A DNA stretch of 64,000 nucleotides from Oreohelix idahoensis (taxonomy: Eukaryota > Mollusca > Gastropoda > Stylommatophora > Oreohelicidae): the NCBI GenBank assembly GCA_024509875.1, contig JAMPIV010022919.1, positions 1-64,000 of the forward strand, in the 5' to 3' direction. The translations under genes were made by a program, and so were the position numbers. This document shows, in pieces, positions 40,655 to 53,179 of the stretch. Every line of letters begins with the position of its first letter. The first letter of the stretch is position 1. A model generated the notes under the pieces. The model ran no database searches, had not been told where the DNA came from, and saw only the letters and a list, made by a program, of their open reading frames with translations.

Positions 40655-41335
40655 AAACATTGCAGTTTTTTTTTTTTTAATTAATGAAGAAAAATATCCC
40701 GTTCAACCTCCGATGGGTTATAATTAGGATATATATTGTTTTCAGTTCCAAATAATATGAAAAACTGCCGATATGAGAAAGTGGCATCCCATTTGTCAAA
40801 TCATTGTAAATAGGGACAATCACAATTGTGCTTACACGTTAAAGAAAAAAAAAAGAAAAAAAATTAACAAACAAAATCAAAAAGAAACTCTGAACAAGAA
40901 TAATATTAAAGTGAAGGGGTGTAAAGGCCTGGCGGTTCCAGTTATATAACTGACTTTAACAGTTATTTAATTGACTTTCATCTGTTAAAAGTCATAAGCA
41001 TTGTAAGAACAGCATCAGACCTTCACATTCCCAGCCACTATATATTAACATTTGTTCGTGTTAAATATTGTTTGACTATATTATGTAGTTCACTAGGTCT
41101 GTCTACTCTTAACACCTCTTCTATATTTATAGGTAAGTTGGATGCTTGCAAATAATCTAATATTGGCATTCTCATTTGTTCATACCTCTTACATTTTAAC
41201 AAGAAATGTTCTATATTATTGTCTTGAAGATATACTGCACAGTAAGGTTCTTCTATTCTGAAATAGCCTTTTCCCAGCTGTAGTCTGAGAAGTTTCTTAT
41301 TACAGTGCAGTAATTCTCCAGAAAGTCAAAAGCAC
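40655..41335 (-). pseudogene. 5'-truncated non-LTR 3' end
   Basis: Minus strand relative of 6130-6842. From about 41335 it reads NKKLLRLQLGKGYF, EEPYCAVYLQDNNIEHF, KCKRYEQMRMPILDYLQ and then the same 3' UTR down to an A-tail (T-run at 40667-40678). It retains the cysteine-histidine C-terminal motif (C..H...C) that is deleted in the 6.1-kb copy. Confidence 0.75.
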
Positions 41336-41639
41336 TACATTAGTCTTTCATTAAGAATTTTAAAAAAGTAAACTGTACTCCCGTAGGCTTAAAAAAACAC
41401 CATCATAGTAATATATGTAACAGCAGTAAGGTACAGCATAGTGATAAATACAGTCACAATATATTTGGCATTTCATAAAATTGCATGTCAAAACATGCAC
41501 TAACCTCTGAAAAATTAAGAAATCCGTGAATATTATTAAACTTCATGGTACTCACTGGCCATCTTCATATTATTTATTTTAAAAAAAAAAACAACATCCA
41601 AACCAAGTAACTCAGCTCAGTGTTCAATGAAGGAAAAAA

Positions 41640-41775
41640 AACACTCCACCAAGGGGAGAGAACTGGAAACAGACATTTAAAAAAAAAAAAAAAAACAGAA
41701 GACATAACAAGAATGTGAAAGGATTGCTCCAGACTGAGCAGAAGGATAATGAATGAATGAATTAATTAATTAATA
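41640..41775 (+). pseudogene. RTE-like 3' scrap, copy 4
   Basis: AGAGAACTGGAAACAGAC and GGATAATGAATGAATGAATT match the last part and tail of the RTE-like family, with an A-run between. Confidence 0.5.
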
Positions 41776-41904
41776 CCAAGAATTGTCTTTATCCTTCCCT
41801 AACTTTTTTAACGTTAAATCTTTTTCCCATCAAAGCTGCAGTCTTTTTCACTATGCGCTTATTCATGCAGGGAACTAAATTGAGCGCATATTGAAACAAT
41901 GCCT

Positions 41905-41947
41905 GTAGATATATATATATATACATATATATCTATATATATAAATA

Positions 41948-41989
<42 letters not shown>
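41905..41989. repeat. TA microsatellite
   Basis: Interrupted (TA)n; TA repeats also resume after the SINE at 42268, so the SINE sits within a TA tract. Confidence 0.9.
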
Positions 41990-41994
<5 letters not shown>

Positions 41995-42268
41995 TTTTCT
42001 ATAACCAGCGGCACTCGAGCTTTCCAGCTCTTTTGGCCCAATGACATGTCATTGCAAGACTGGGGGGTCAGTGGACTTTCCTTCCAACCCGGTCAGGAGC
42101 TTCGCTCCTTCCCATCCACACGGGATTTATGTGCAGGAGCCGTTCAGGTTATTCAGTCAAATTTCCGGTCGTAAACATTTCTTCAAACGCCGACGGCCGG
42201 GTTTGAACCATGAACACCTGGTCGCCAGTTCAACGTTGTAGCCATTACACCAGCGCGGCTCCCCCTGT
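41990..42268 (-). repeat. tRNA-derived SINE, related copy
   Basis: Minus-strand head GGAGCCGCGCTGGTGTAATG with A box TGGTGTAATGG and a very good B box GGTTCAAACCC, then a body unlike that of the copies at 2108 and 54578 and an A-tail. A sister SINE family sharing the head. Confidence 0.75.
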
Positions 42269-42269
42269 A

Positions 42270-43020
42270 TATATATATATACACACACACATAGAGCCAC
42301 TGAAGCCTCATTGCTCATCATTGAAAAAAAGATTCTATTTCAGCTACACTGTTATCGTACTTCTGAAGCAAAATGGAAATAAATAAAATGACCACAGCAC
42401 CAGAGCATGCAGCATAAAAAAGCACAATATAATTATTTCCAGTCATACATTAGCAGGTGACTTTCTCATGTATATATAATGGATGATTTTCTAGGATACA
42501 GACAAAAGATAAAACAGTATACATGATAGTTTTAGACATGTATAAAAACGAAACTGGAAACGAAGAAAGAAAGAAAATAAATAATGAAAAGCGCTTTAAA
42601 AAAAATATGAAGTGTTTTATGTGAAAATTATTCAACTTTCATAATTTCTTTCAGCTAAGACACTTTTTGTGGAACATATGTCTAATGTGGTCCATTCTTG
42701 TACATCTGTGAAAGTGACATATAACGCCATTCTGTTATGTACTTTTATCACAGCATCAGGTTTACTGCCTGTGAAGGAAACCTGAGCCCTGTTAGTAGTA
42801 AATAAACAAAGGAAATGAACAAGCATTCACTGGACAGAAAAAAGAAGACAAGACAACAGAAAAGAAATATAAGTGAAGCTTACCGGGAATCAAACCAAGG
42901 ACCTTATGAACAGCGCTATCGCTTTGCTGCAAAAGTAAATTGTGAGAGAACACAGAGCCAATTTAGCACCTCACAAAAAGTGCTTCATAGGCTGAGGCCA
43001 TTCTAATGACACCTACACCA
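42270..43020. other. no recognisable gene
   Basis: AT-rich. At 42875-42945 the minus strand has a tRNA-like stretch (GCAAAGCGATAGCGCTG, GGTTTGATTCCCGG), probably another SINE head. Confidence 0.4.
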
Positions 43021-43023
43021 CTA

Positions 43024-43122
43024 ATGTATAATGATGATAGGAAACTCTTTACAGAGCGATACAACAGGAAGCAATCTGATCATCAGAAGAAGTCCCCCCG
43101 TCCGACAAGTGTTTCGGCCCGA
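43024..43122 (+). repeat. dispersed repeat B, copy 2
   Basis: Nearly identical to 13085-13185, from GATAGGAAACTCTTTACAG to GTCCGACAAGTGTTTCGG. Confidence 0.8.
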
Positions 43123-43514
43123 TATACAGTATATATACCTTCTTACCAAAGACCAAATTCTGTGACACTATTAACCAAAAATGTTAGTACTCTTGTGCTC
43201 AACAGATTCCACTGAGTTTTTTAAGTAGACTTCATATTGATTTAAAAATACAATTTTTTCTACTATTGCACATAAATTCATAGTCTAAAACTAATCAAGC
43301 TTCCCGTATATGTACAACTTCATTGTTTGTTCACTACTGAATATAAATGTCAACAGTACCAGGAAATATCAGCAGGTAATCTGGCAAAAAGCTACAAATA
43401 TGAACATCTGAAAAGACTAATGTGAAAGAAAAATGCAACTGGGAGATGCATTTTTTCTTTTAAAAAGCCCTAGTTTTTCAGCTCTGATGAACTACCAATA
43501 AATATGAGCTGTTA

Positions 43515-43735
43515 AACAAAATTCTGTATTAAACAGAAAGTGCTATGAGTAGATAAACAAAATCTGTATTAAAGGGACAATGATACAAAATCCAATATTA
43601 AAAATAAAATGTTATGAGTATATAAACAAAATCCTGTCTTACACAGACAGTGCTAAGAGTATTTAAACAAAATTCTGTCTTACAGAGACAGTGCTAAGAG
43701 TATATAAACAAAATTTTGCATTAAAGAGAAAAGAC
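43515..43735. repeat. 47-bp tandem repeat
   Basis: About 4-5 degenerate units around AACAAAATTCTGTCTTACAG and AGTGCTAAGAGTATATAAAC. Confidence 0.75.
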
Positions 43736-45060
43736 AGAGGAAGTAATGAAAACTTGAAAAAGTGCAAAAGACGAAAAGGAAAAAAAAAACATAAAAGAGT
43801 ACAGTACTTGTGCATTCACTCAAGAATCCCATGGATGGGTAAAGAAATTGAGAATAAAGGGCACAGTGATGAAGAATCAATTAGAACAAAAATTACCAGA
43901 TATGGTAGAAATATTGAAGATTAAAGTGATTGACAGTCAATTAGTGTCGAAAGGGTCAACACTGCAAGCTCTTGGACTGACACAAGGGTCAAGTTTCAGT
44001 ATAACCAGCTGTCTCCCTGGTCCCACATCGGGTGCTGGATGCCTCTAAATCCCACCATCTGGATGTCCCCAACTCCAATACACAGGATTCGAGGTGCCTG
44101 AAATCCTCCTATCCAAGGGCACGCCATCCAATGTACACTGGTTGAGGATACCAAAAGCCCTCTTCACGTACGCATAACTAACAGTGACAATATTGGTAAA
44201 AATAATAACAATAGTAATAATACTACTTAAGAAAAACCAATCAAACAATAATAATTAATTTTTTTTTTTTTAAACTAACACACCATTTAAAAAAAAGGAA
44301 CCACACATTTAAAAAAAAACTACTACTGACTACTCATAATATAAGAAAAAAACAATAAAGTAACAAAACAAAAAAACGATTTAAAAACAACAAATTCTAA
44401 TATAAATCGACATCATCAATAGCAATCAATTGCAAAGGACAATAGGAATCTGAATATAACAGAAAACTGAGAATAAAATGACATTAAATACCTTAATTAT
44501 AATCAACAATTAAGTTGAACAGGGTAGACCAAGATGGTGGACGAGAGGAGGCAATGACGTTCAGCTGATACTAGCCCATCACCTAAAAAATGCTTCTATC
44601 TAAACTACAAAGTTAGAAATTTATGAACTCGACAAACCGGGGGAACACCAGTATATTCCTATCTTCCATAAATAGGAAAACTTATTACTCTAATGAATTC
44701 ACAACAAAATTTAAAAACAAACGTTTTCTTTGCTTAAATCAACAAAATTAACAACCAGATTATTTCTGTTAAACAATGTTCAGCACTGATCGCATTTTAT
44801 TTGCAGACAAAGCAAGAATATTATATTTTTGATGCCCATACCTTGTAAAACCAAACCATTTATTTTAGAACTGCCCACAAAAGTTTGAAAAATCATTTAT
44901 CCCTGCATATAAATATAAATACATTTCCCCCATAATATCTTGGGAACTGAAAAAACTGGCAATTTACAAGCTACAAAACTATGACCAATATGAGACATAA
45001 AAATTGTGTAAACTGGTTCCAATTAACACTGTAACAGGTAACATTTTTAACAATGCTGTT
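43736..45060. other. no recognisable gene
   Basis: AT-rich with A-runs; no coding or repeat identity found. Confidence 0.45.
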
Positions 45061-45064
45061 ATTC

Positions 45065-45165
45065 TTAGAGTGTAAAGGAGATTAAGGGGCCGAAACACTT
45101 GATCAATGGGGGGGATTATTTCTGATGATCAGATTGCCTCCTGTTGTATCACTTTGTATAGTTTT
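45065..45165 (-). repeat. dispersed repeat B, copy 3
   Basis: Diverged inverted copy: minus strand has ACAACAGGAGGCAATCTGAT, then CCCCCCATTGATCAAGTG and TTTCGGCCCC. Confidence 0.65.
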
Positions 45166-45639
45166 TTTCTATCTATGATAACACATAACACCCCCAAGAA
45201 AATATGTGGATTTCCAGCATAAAAATGTAAATAAATAATTGAGTAAATACATTCTAGCTAGGCATTAAAATTAAAAAAAAAAACCTAAAAATAAACTCAT
45301 CTCACAAAAAAAAAAAAACAAACAAACAAAAAAACCCAGCCCAATCTCAAGAAATTGGCAAACCTGATTCCCTTGATTAATATAGACCTATTTACTTAAA
45401 ACTACAGCATTTTACATTAATTAACAAACTACTAAGTAAATACAGTCAAACACAAAAACCAGAAGCATGCTTACCAAAGCAAAGATAAAGGAAATGACAG
45501 CCACTGGTAACATATCCCTCAAAGTATAATGGTGTAACTTGTAAATTTTCCCAAGTTTTTTTCATGCAAGAATAGTCAAAACCTTATAAACAAGCCACAT
45601 TTTTTCCATACTAAACATTTTTATGATTCCCCCCACCTA

Positions 45640-46080
45640 GACAAAATGGCCTGTATTCCTTTATGGTAACATCATTTTTTGTATTTGTTAGTCACTACTT
45701 ATCTACTACAATATCATTTTTAACTTGTCCAAAAATGAAATTCTTTATTTCATCAAACTGATGAAAGTCTGAGGGGATCTAGTTTGAACTGTATGGCGGA
45801 CAGGACAACATATTAATGCACATTCTGGTGATGGCTATTTTTCAGCACAATATGGAGTGTACTTTTGCATTATAATGAAACAGGACATTTTACTTTTCCC
45901 TCTTTGTTCACAATCAAAACACATGTGGAGATTTCTTTGAGGGTAGGAATGAGTGCCTAGTACCTGCAATCTCTTCTGTCTCTTTCTCCACAAGGTAATC
46001 ACAACCATCCCTTTAATGTCATAGAACACAGTAGTCATCACTTTGTATGCTGAGGAGCTGTCTTGACATTCTTGCATGGT
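45640..46080 (-). pseudogene. mariner-type transposase fossil
   Basis: Minus strand reads KVMTTVFYDIKGMVV near 46035, matching the KVM-TVFWD-KG block of mariner transposases, and further down PPYSSN, IPSDFHQF, matching PPYSPDLAPSDFHLF. The catalytic Asp of the last block is lost and the frame is broken. It is a different mariner lineage from that at 37.3 kb. Terminal repeats not found. Confidence 0.6.
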
Positions 46081-49018
46081 AAAGCTGTGACCGTGTGACC
46101 ATGTAGATTGTTTATTCTCTAGACTAAGATTCGTTTAGTAAATGGTTCAATTGTTTTTTGTTGCAGTGGAACGAAATGCTATACGCCTCAGATGTAGATT
46201 CCCACTACGTTGTAGAGGAGAGTGAAAACCTCAGTTACCAGGTTCTCTGACTAACCCCACTGATCTTTGTAGTATGTTAATGGCCATCACCACCACCACA
46301 ATGTCCACAATGTTAATTGAGCAACACAACTTCTTAACATCACACAAAATACTCTAGAAGATATCAACTACAGATGCTGGCGTTTTCTTTTCTTTATTGA
46401 GGAAGATCCCAGAACACAGCTTTGATTTGAACATCAAATTGCATCTCAAAACTTATAACGTGTTCTTAGTCATCTTCCGAGAGGCTGGAATGCATTCTAT
46501 ATCATCGGTCGTCTATAACAAGTCTTAATTTGCCTGTTTGGTCAAGTATTTCTAACAACTGGTTGGGAATCCCTGAGCTAGCTTTTCAATAATAAATCTG
46601 TATTTGACATTATTCTTTGCTGCAATTCTCATCTGGTTAAATAGGCTTCTATAAGCTGAAAGTTGTTATAGCCCATTCATGACTTTTCCTAAAAGTTTTA
46701 GTAACACTTTTTCTATAATGTTCTCTTGAGTAGCGCTTAGCATAACACTGAGATTGGTTGAAGCTTTATAAAGTCACTTGACGAAATGAAAGAATACTTT
46801 CTTTATAAGTTCACTTGATGAAACGAAAGTTTACCTTCACCTATCTCACGTGGTCACTACTAGTTAGAACATAAATGTAGTTACCTCATTGCACTGAAAA
46901 TGCTCACCAAGCTTGTTGTAGGTAGTGCTGGACGTTTCTACTTCAGACTATGATGATTGACTTTAGTAAAATCTACTAACGAAAAACGCTTGGTGAGCTC
47001 TTTATTACATCTAATAGCTATTTCTAAATATTAGTCAGCACTCTGAGTCTTCTCTCTGCAGTCTACTTCTACATGGTTGTTTCCGAGCTCTCTCTTTTTG
47101 ACTGTACTAACCCTAGTATTTATTTCCTTTCATTTTGCACCTGTTTTCTATGCTGCTGTATGGGATAGCGTCAGGATTTCATGATTTTTGTAAACCTAAC
47201 AACCGTGTAAACTGCTGATTTCAGTACGAATCTTTTTAAATCTAATAACTCTTTCTCACGTCCTAATTGTGCAATACCATTGCACTTCTACAAAATATTC
47301 CCATTAAGAACAAATACCAAACTATCAATCATTCATATACAATGTCCCATTCACATGTACAGGTGTTCAATACTTATGGTTAAAATCAAATTCATTTTCC
47401 TAAATAAACTTACATCAATCAACATTACATTCCTTTATCTTATAAATATAATAAGATGTCAGTAAAAAAATATATTAGTCTGTCTTTGTTTTTAGTGTTA
47501 ACTTTAGAGTGCTCTCTACCAGTGTGAGAACCATCGTATAAAACCCAGAACAGCTGTGACTCAAAGTTTCTAGTGCAACACCCAGTGACCTGCACGTAAT
47601 GATGTTTGTTTTGTTTTAAGCGTTCTCTTGACTGACAGCTCACGACCCCAGCGTCAACTGGTTTCAGTTTTGTAACAATTAAATTGTGAGAAATAACTAC
47701 TGCATGTGTTTGTTTGTGCATTATGTTGGCATTCTATTTCATTTTATTAAACTATATTATCTGAAACCATGCTGCAGACAGAGCATGCAGTCATGTTGTC
47801 GTCCACTATTTCCCTATTATATGTTAATGTTTTATATTATAACTCAGATGTAATTATGCATCTAAGCATTGCGCTGTCACAAAGCCATGTAGTATCAATC
47901 CATGGATTAAGCCATCTTTCTGGCTCAAAGTGGTGTATCCATTCTTTATCCCAGCCACAATTCCACAATTTGTGTGAGAAAATCATCTCCATCAGCTTCA
48001 TATAAAATCAAGAACTCAGAGGCATGGTCACGCTTTGACTCTTGTGTTCTTGTGTCAAATGCTGTGGAATAAACAGTGACAGGAACTGAATATGTTCTGT
48101 GTTTGAAGTGACACTTCTTTCCCAGATTCCCAAGCTGCAACGACAACTTCAAGTAAGTAAAACACAGAAAACTCTATGATTTCATCTACATACTGCACAT
48201 TTTGGGAGCACAAATGGAGGCATTTTCCCTTTCAGATATGACTCCAACATGCTAGACTATCATACATCATTTTAAAACTGCTTATATCATCGTGGCATCT
48301 GGTTTGGTAGCTGTATTATCAAAGGGCAGAAAGTTCAAAAATAATGATAAGCAAATTTTAACACACAGTTTAAAATCATTTTCAGCGAAGAAAATAATAT
48401 AAGGCAAAACTTATTAAGTGATCCATGTAAAGCTACAAAAATGCAAGTTATATTTACCTAAACCAAAGAGGAATTACCTATTACCTAACCACTTTGGGCG
48501 GTGCAAGGAAGGGAGATTGAAAAAGAAGAGAGATTGATTTCAAAGAAATAATGTAGTTTATAAATGAATCAATTCCAAAATTCAATCTGAAGAACATGAG
48601 AAGTAGTAAAAAAAATGACAAAGGGATATGTTGCACTCAGGTAACATGCTATCATCTTGATTACAGGTAAAATATCTTTGTGTAGATGTAGTAAACAAAT
48701 CTCTACAAAACATTTAAAGCACACAGACTTTTGTAAATTTCTTTTACACCACTTCCCTTTTTCCTCTACCTCTTTTTCAATGCACACACTTTCATAGCCG
48801 TCCACAGGCAGTCACATACATACACACATCACCATTAAAATAATAACACTTCTCACACACAGCATATAAATAATGCTAGCATTCACATCTCTGTGAAAAT
48901 TACAGGCCATAATTTCTGTTTAAAAAATTCCACAGAAACACATGTCAGCTTCTTTGCTTTAAATTTCATCCCCAAAACAGAAGCAATAATTTTCCATAAA
49001 TAAAATGATTGTAAACCT
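46081..49018. other. no recognisable gene
   Basis: Long AT-rich stretch. CAACTGGTTGGGAATCCCTGAG near 46555 looks like a hAT terminus in minus orientation, with no partner. Open frames at 47440-47721 (minus) and 47769-48160 have no family match. Confidence 0.4.
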
Positions 49019-49445
49019 ATGTCATGGGCAATGACTACAACCCACAAAAGCCAGATTCAAACCTCAGAAATGAGGTATCTGAGGAAGGTGGTTGAAGTAA
49101 CAAGAAGAGACATGGTCCGCAACCAGACGATACGTCAAGGTCTAAAATCCCACCCGCTGCAGACCCAAATAGAACAGTCCCAACTAAGATGGTTTGGCCA
49201 TGTCTGCAGAATGGGAGAAGATCGGCTACCACGACAAGCATGGGAAACAAAGAGCCAGGGATCCAGACCTCCAGGACGACCCAGAGTTCGCTGGGAGGAC
49301 AATATTAGACAATCTTTGAAGGACCGAGGACTAGAATGGAACCAGGCCAGGAAGAAGACAGCCGATAGGATAGTCTGGCGCTCTCTCTTCCAAACCTCTA
49401 CACCTCACGGTAGAAGAGGAACGACTAAGTAAGTAAGTAAGTAAA
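49019..49445 (+). pseudogene. non-LTR C-terminal fragment, copy 2
   Basis: One open frame of 137 residues with TSEMRYLRKV, RNQTIRQGL, LRWFGHVCRM, GRPRVRWED and DRIVWRSLFQ, ending in a TAAG repeat tail (AAGTAAGTAAGTAAGT). It extends about 40 residues further upstream than the copy at 3364. RT catalytic core missing, so 5'-truncated. Confidence 0.85.
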
Positions 49446-50054
49446 CCTATGTCAATTTTTTTTATTATGAGTTTTTACTAACAACATTAGTGTAAATCCA
49501 ATTCTAATCACTATTGTGAGTTTTAAAAAAACCTACATGAATACTCATACATTTGCAGTATATAATGTGAATATTTATAGGTCATTTAAAAAAATATAAT
49601 ATCATTACATGAACACTGAAAACAATTTCAGAATAACCAACAAATATAAATATTGCCAGGTAAGGTATACTTCAGAAAGCCTGGTTGTGCTCAATGTCAT
49701 ATTATTAGCACCTACAGCAGTCACCCCCTTCCTTTCTTTTACAATAAAATACAACACTTTCTAGAAATATCTGTTCAGTTTATGTCACACAACATGACAG
49801 AAAAATGACATGCATACTTCAATTACATGAAGTGCATAAAAAGAATCCTCCCATGAAATTACACCAAACTGATCAAACCAGCATTATGTCTAATATGTAG
49901 AGAAACATTGAAGATTACGAAATAAAATAAAACGTTCAAAAAAACAAACTTAATATTAATTACAACAACCCTACAATAGTAAATATACAGCAATTATTAA
50001 AATGAACCATGTCTTTAAATTAACACGAATCAAATTTTAAATGAATCAAGCCAA

Positions 50055-50400
50055 ATGCTCAGCAGAAGCGAACAAGCGATAATCTTCAGACTCCGCATGG
50101 GCCACAACAGAGTTGTATATCATCTATTTAACAAGCTAAAGATAGGAACTACTGATAAGATTAAATTTGGCACTGATAAAATGACTGCTGAACATCTGCT
50201 TCAAAGATGCCCAACATATGAGGAACACAGAAAGCATACTTGGCCGTCACCAGTACCATTTTCGGAAAAACTCTGTGGAGATGCAAATAGCCTGAAGCTG
50301 ACCCCCACCTTCTTTGAAAATATTCAAGCAGACGCCTGAGAAAGTATGTAGAAGAAGGAGAAACCAAATGACTGACACAGAATACCTGACCCAAGGCAGT
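50055..50400 (+). pseudogene. non-LTR C-terminal fragment of another family
   Basis: Reads SEQAIIFRLRMGHNR, TAEHLLQRCPTYEEHRKHTWP and SEKLCGDANSLKLT, the post-RT/RNase H C-terminal motif (AEHLL..C..Y) common in Jockey- and I-like elements. Isolated fragment with a premature stop. Confidence 0.75.
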
Positions 50401-51895
50401 AAATACTCAAACAAACAGCACAGAAACCTCTGAATATGACACTTATTGAGAATAAATATATAGCAGCAAATAATTAATAAGCAGATTATGAACACTTGCA
50501 AGGTCATAAAACATCAGGGAACAAAAGAGAAACAGTTATTTATATTTTCACATGACAAAGATATTACCTTCTCAAATATTACTAACAAACTCTACAAATA
50601 TGCTACGTCACATAAACTATAGCTATTATTACTACCAAGTTTTGTAAATAAAAATTATTACTACCAAGTTTTGTAAATAAAAATTGTACCATAACAATTT
50701 CTACTTCCAATTTTTATAAAAATATGTTATAATATATAAATTAATACTACCAAAAATTTGTAAATAAATGTTACATAAACCATTTATACCAAGTTTTAAA
50801 CATGTTAAATCATATCATATAAACTATAAACTAATTTATCAAACTGTATAGATAAAAGTGAAACCACACAAATTATTACTTACAACCTTCATACATACTT
50901 TTTACATCAGATCTACAGCAGTTATTAAAATAAACTTCCTAACAGAGAATTACCATGCTTGTATAAATGAGACATAGCAATAAGATTTTTGCATCTCAAG
51001 ATGGCTCCACCTGATGCATAAATTATCATTGTGACAGCTTAGCAGGAACCAGAAAATCTAAGTACACATTATCAATTTTAGAATTAAAGGGTTGAAATGA
51101 AGATCAGTGAGATGCATGTCTGACTTTGCCTATTGTCTATCGATCCAATGGCCAAGTCAGCCACATCGATATAGCCTTAACTCTTTCAGTCCCAAGCAAA
51201 AAAGTGGGTTTGGCCCAAGCAAAAATGGCCACCCCAGTGCATTTTTATTGTTGTTGTTTGGAAATAATTTAAGATAGATGTTAAGCACAGATTAGACTTG
51301 AATTGGTGAAATAAATCTGCACGGCAAACATACGACAAAGTATTAACCTTGGCAAGTTCTCTTCTTCTGTCTAACACTAGACACTTATAAAAGACCAGAT
51401 TTGATGATTCTGATTAGAGCTGTTGTAGTGACCTATCACTGTATTTTGTAATTTTTTTGTGAATGTATATTTGAGGATGGGAATTGTGGGACAAAAAATA
51501 TTGACACAAAAATGTAGGGGTGGGTGGCTGGTCAAAATAAGTTTTTTTTAATCGTCTTGATGTACAGTTACCACATTTCGCAGTATTAACGCAGGAAGTT
51601 TAAGTCACATTTCATGGATTTTTATATCAGTGTATTGGTTTTTAGACAGTGAAATTTTTAAACATGATATTATGTTAATTTAATGTGTAACATTTTATAG
51701 AATACCGGTGAAATGTGTATCAGTTTTTCTCTATGTTAATGGAGGATATTTGCAACAATGACCACATGACTCAATCGATTGTGACCTTCGCGAAAGCAAG
51801 AATTCAGTTGGTCAAGCGTTGTTGTCTAGCATCATAAAATTTTCCCGGTATACAATGTTCCTCACCGGTAATAAAACCCCCTGTGGAATGTAACT
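50401..51895. other. no recognisable gene
   Basis: AT-rich. A unit of about 33 bp (ATTATTACTACCAAGTTTTG, TAAATAAAA) is repeated at 50625-50690, with degenerate copies to about 50800. The last 150-200 bp may be the 5' UTR of the element that follows. Confidence 0.4.
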
Positions 51896-53125
51896 ATGTC
51901 ATGCTTGGAGGAAGGCGTTAGTTCACAGCTAACAGTGGGCCCCAGGGACGCTCATTTAAGACCAAGAACCATAAAAAGCTATGCTTTGAACAAAGAGAAA
52001 GCTGTTTGTGTAAAACTTAAAGGTTGTAGAACTGGGTCCGGTATAACCTTGAAGCTGTCAAGTCATGGAAAATGTGTAACTATAACATTCCAGAGCACCT
52101 TTCAGTACGAGGCATTTCGTTTAATTGTCATTAAATACTACGAAACAGTACTTGTAGAGTCAAGAACAGACATAAATGGTGCACTAGTAGAAGATCTTAT
52201 AACAACACCACATCTCAAAGTTCACCTTTACCATACTAAGAACAAATTAATGGCCCAGGGGACTGCCGCAGCAATCGAATCATGGTTAGAAACGGAATTT
52301 GTCGAATTAAAAGAATCTGCAAAAATTGTAATTGATGTTGAGTTAGAACACCCTAAAATTTACTCTGCTGTATCTATGCCCCATTTGGCAGTAGACACAA
52401 TGATTTCAGACAAAAATGACTTTACTACATACAACGACATCCTCAACATCAGCTGCAGCCCAATTTCTCACACAGAATCAGAAATTCTACCTTCTGCAGT
52501 ATTCGATAAAATAACAGACACCCCTACAATTTCTAAACCTTTGTTGGCCATTGAATACCCCATGGACCACGAAAATATACGAAAAGCTGAAACTGTATCT
52601 CTTGAGCAACAAAAAGAAGACACCATGAAGTTACCTGTGCCATGCTGCCAGGAGCTAATGCACAATATGGAGGGCACTTTACGAAGTTTAATTGGTGATC
52701 TCATGTCTAGTATACAGACATCGCTCAAGGCAGAAAATGAACTTCTTAAAAGTGAGATAGTATCTCTGAGGGATGAAAATTCTAGCATGAAAGACATCAT
52801 CGAAAAACTGCAGAGAGACTTCTCACTCTATAAGATAAGACAACCAGATCATCCTCAAACAATGGTAGAGGATTGTGAAGAATCCATAAATAAACAAACG
52901 CCAAATCAACAAAAAGGTCACCACCAAACTGTACACAAAAAACACGAAGAGACACTCACAAACACAACATCTCCTATTGGAGTCAAAATTACCAACAGAT
53001 TTAAAGTTCTTGAGGATTATTCAACAGAAAATGAGCAGGAATCAGCATCCCTACCAGACAACGTTCAAGTGCCCGAAAATCCAATTAAAAAATCTCGTAC
53101 CCATCACGACAGTCCACAAAAATAA
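51896..53125 (+). CDS. non-LTR ORF1, N-terminal part
   Basis: ATG at 51896 (MSCLEEGVSSQL). 409 codons to TAA at 53123-53125. N-terminal half includes LKVHLYHTKNKLMAQG, a stretch seen in ORF1 of CR1/L2-like elements of marine invertebrates, then ESWLETEF. Residues about 250-320 (SLIGDLMSSIQTSLKAEN, LKSEIVSLRDENSSMKDI) form a predicted coiled coil, probably for oligomerisation. The last 80 residues are polar, H/Q/K-rich. The stop lies just before the hydrolase domain, which continues after a frameshift, so the original protein was longer. Confidence 0.75.
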   Translation: MSCLEEGVSSQLTVGPRDAHLRPRTIKSYALNKEKAVCVKLKGCRTGSGITLKLSSHGKCVTITFQSTFQYEAFRLIVIKYYETVLVESRTDINGALVEDLITTPHLKVHLYHTKNKLMAQGTAAAIESWLETEFVELKESAKIVIDVELEHPKIYSAVSMPHLAVDTMISDKNDFTTYNDILNISCSPISHTESEILPSAVFDKITDTPTISKPLLAIEYPMDHENIRKAETVSLEQQKEDTMKLPVPCCQELMHNMEGTLRSLIGDLMSSIQTSLKAENELLKSEIVSLRDENSSMKDIIEKLQRDFSLYKIRQPDHPQTMVEDCEESINKQTPNQQKGHHQTVHKKHEETLTNTTSPIGVKITNRFKVLEDYSTENEQESASLPDNVQVPENPIKKSRTHHDSPQK

Positions 53126-53179
53126 CACCACAAATGGCAGCAGCACAAATCTAATAGAAAACAAAGTGAAGAAATATGT

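Noticed and set aside
47440..48160. host exons
   Set aside because: Open frames lack convincing splice sites or known domains.
51896..53125. host gene for the 409-residue ORF
   Set aside because: The HTK block, the coiled coil, the following GDS hydrolase blocks and downstream endonuclease make it ORF1 of a non-LTR element.
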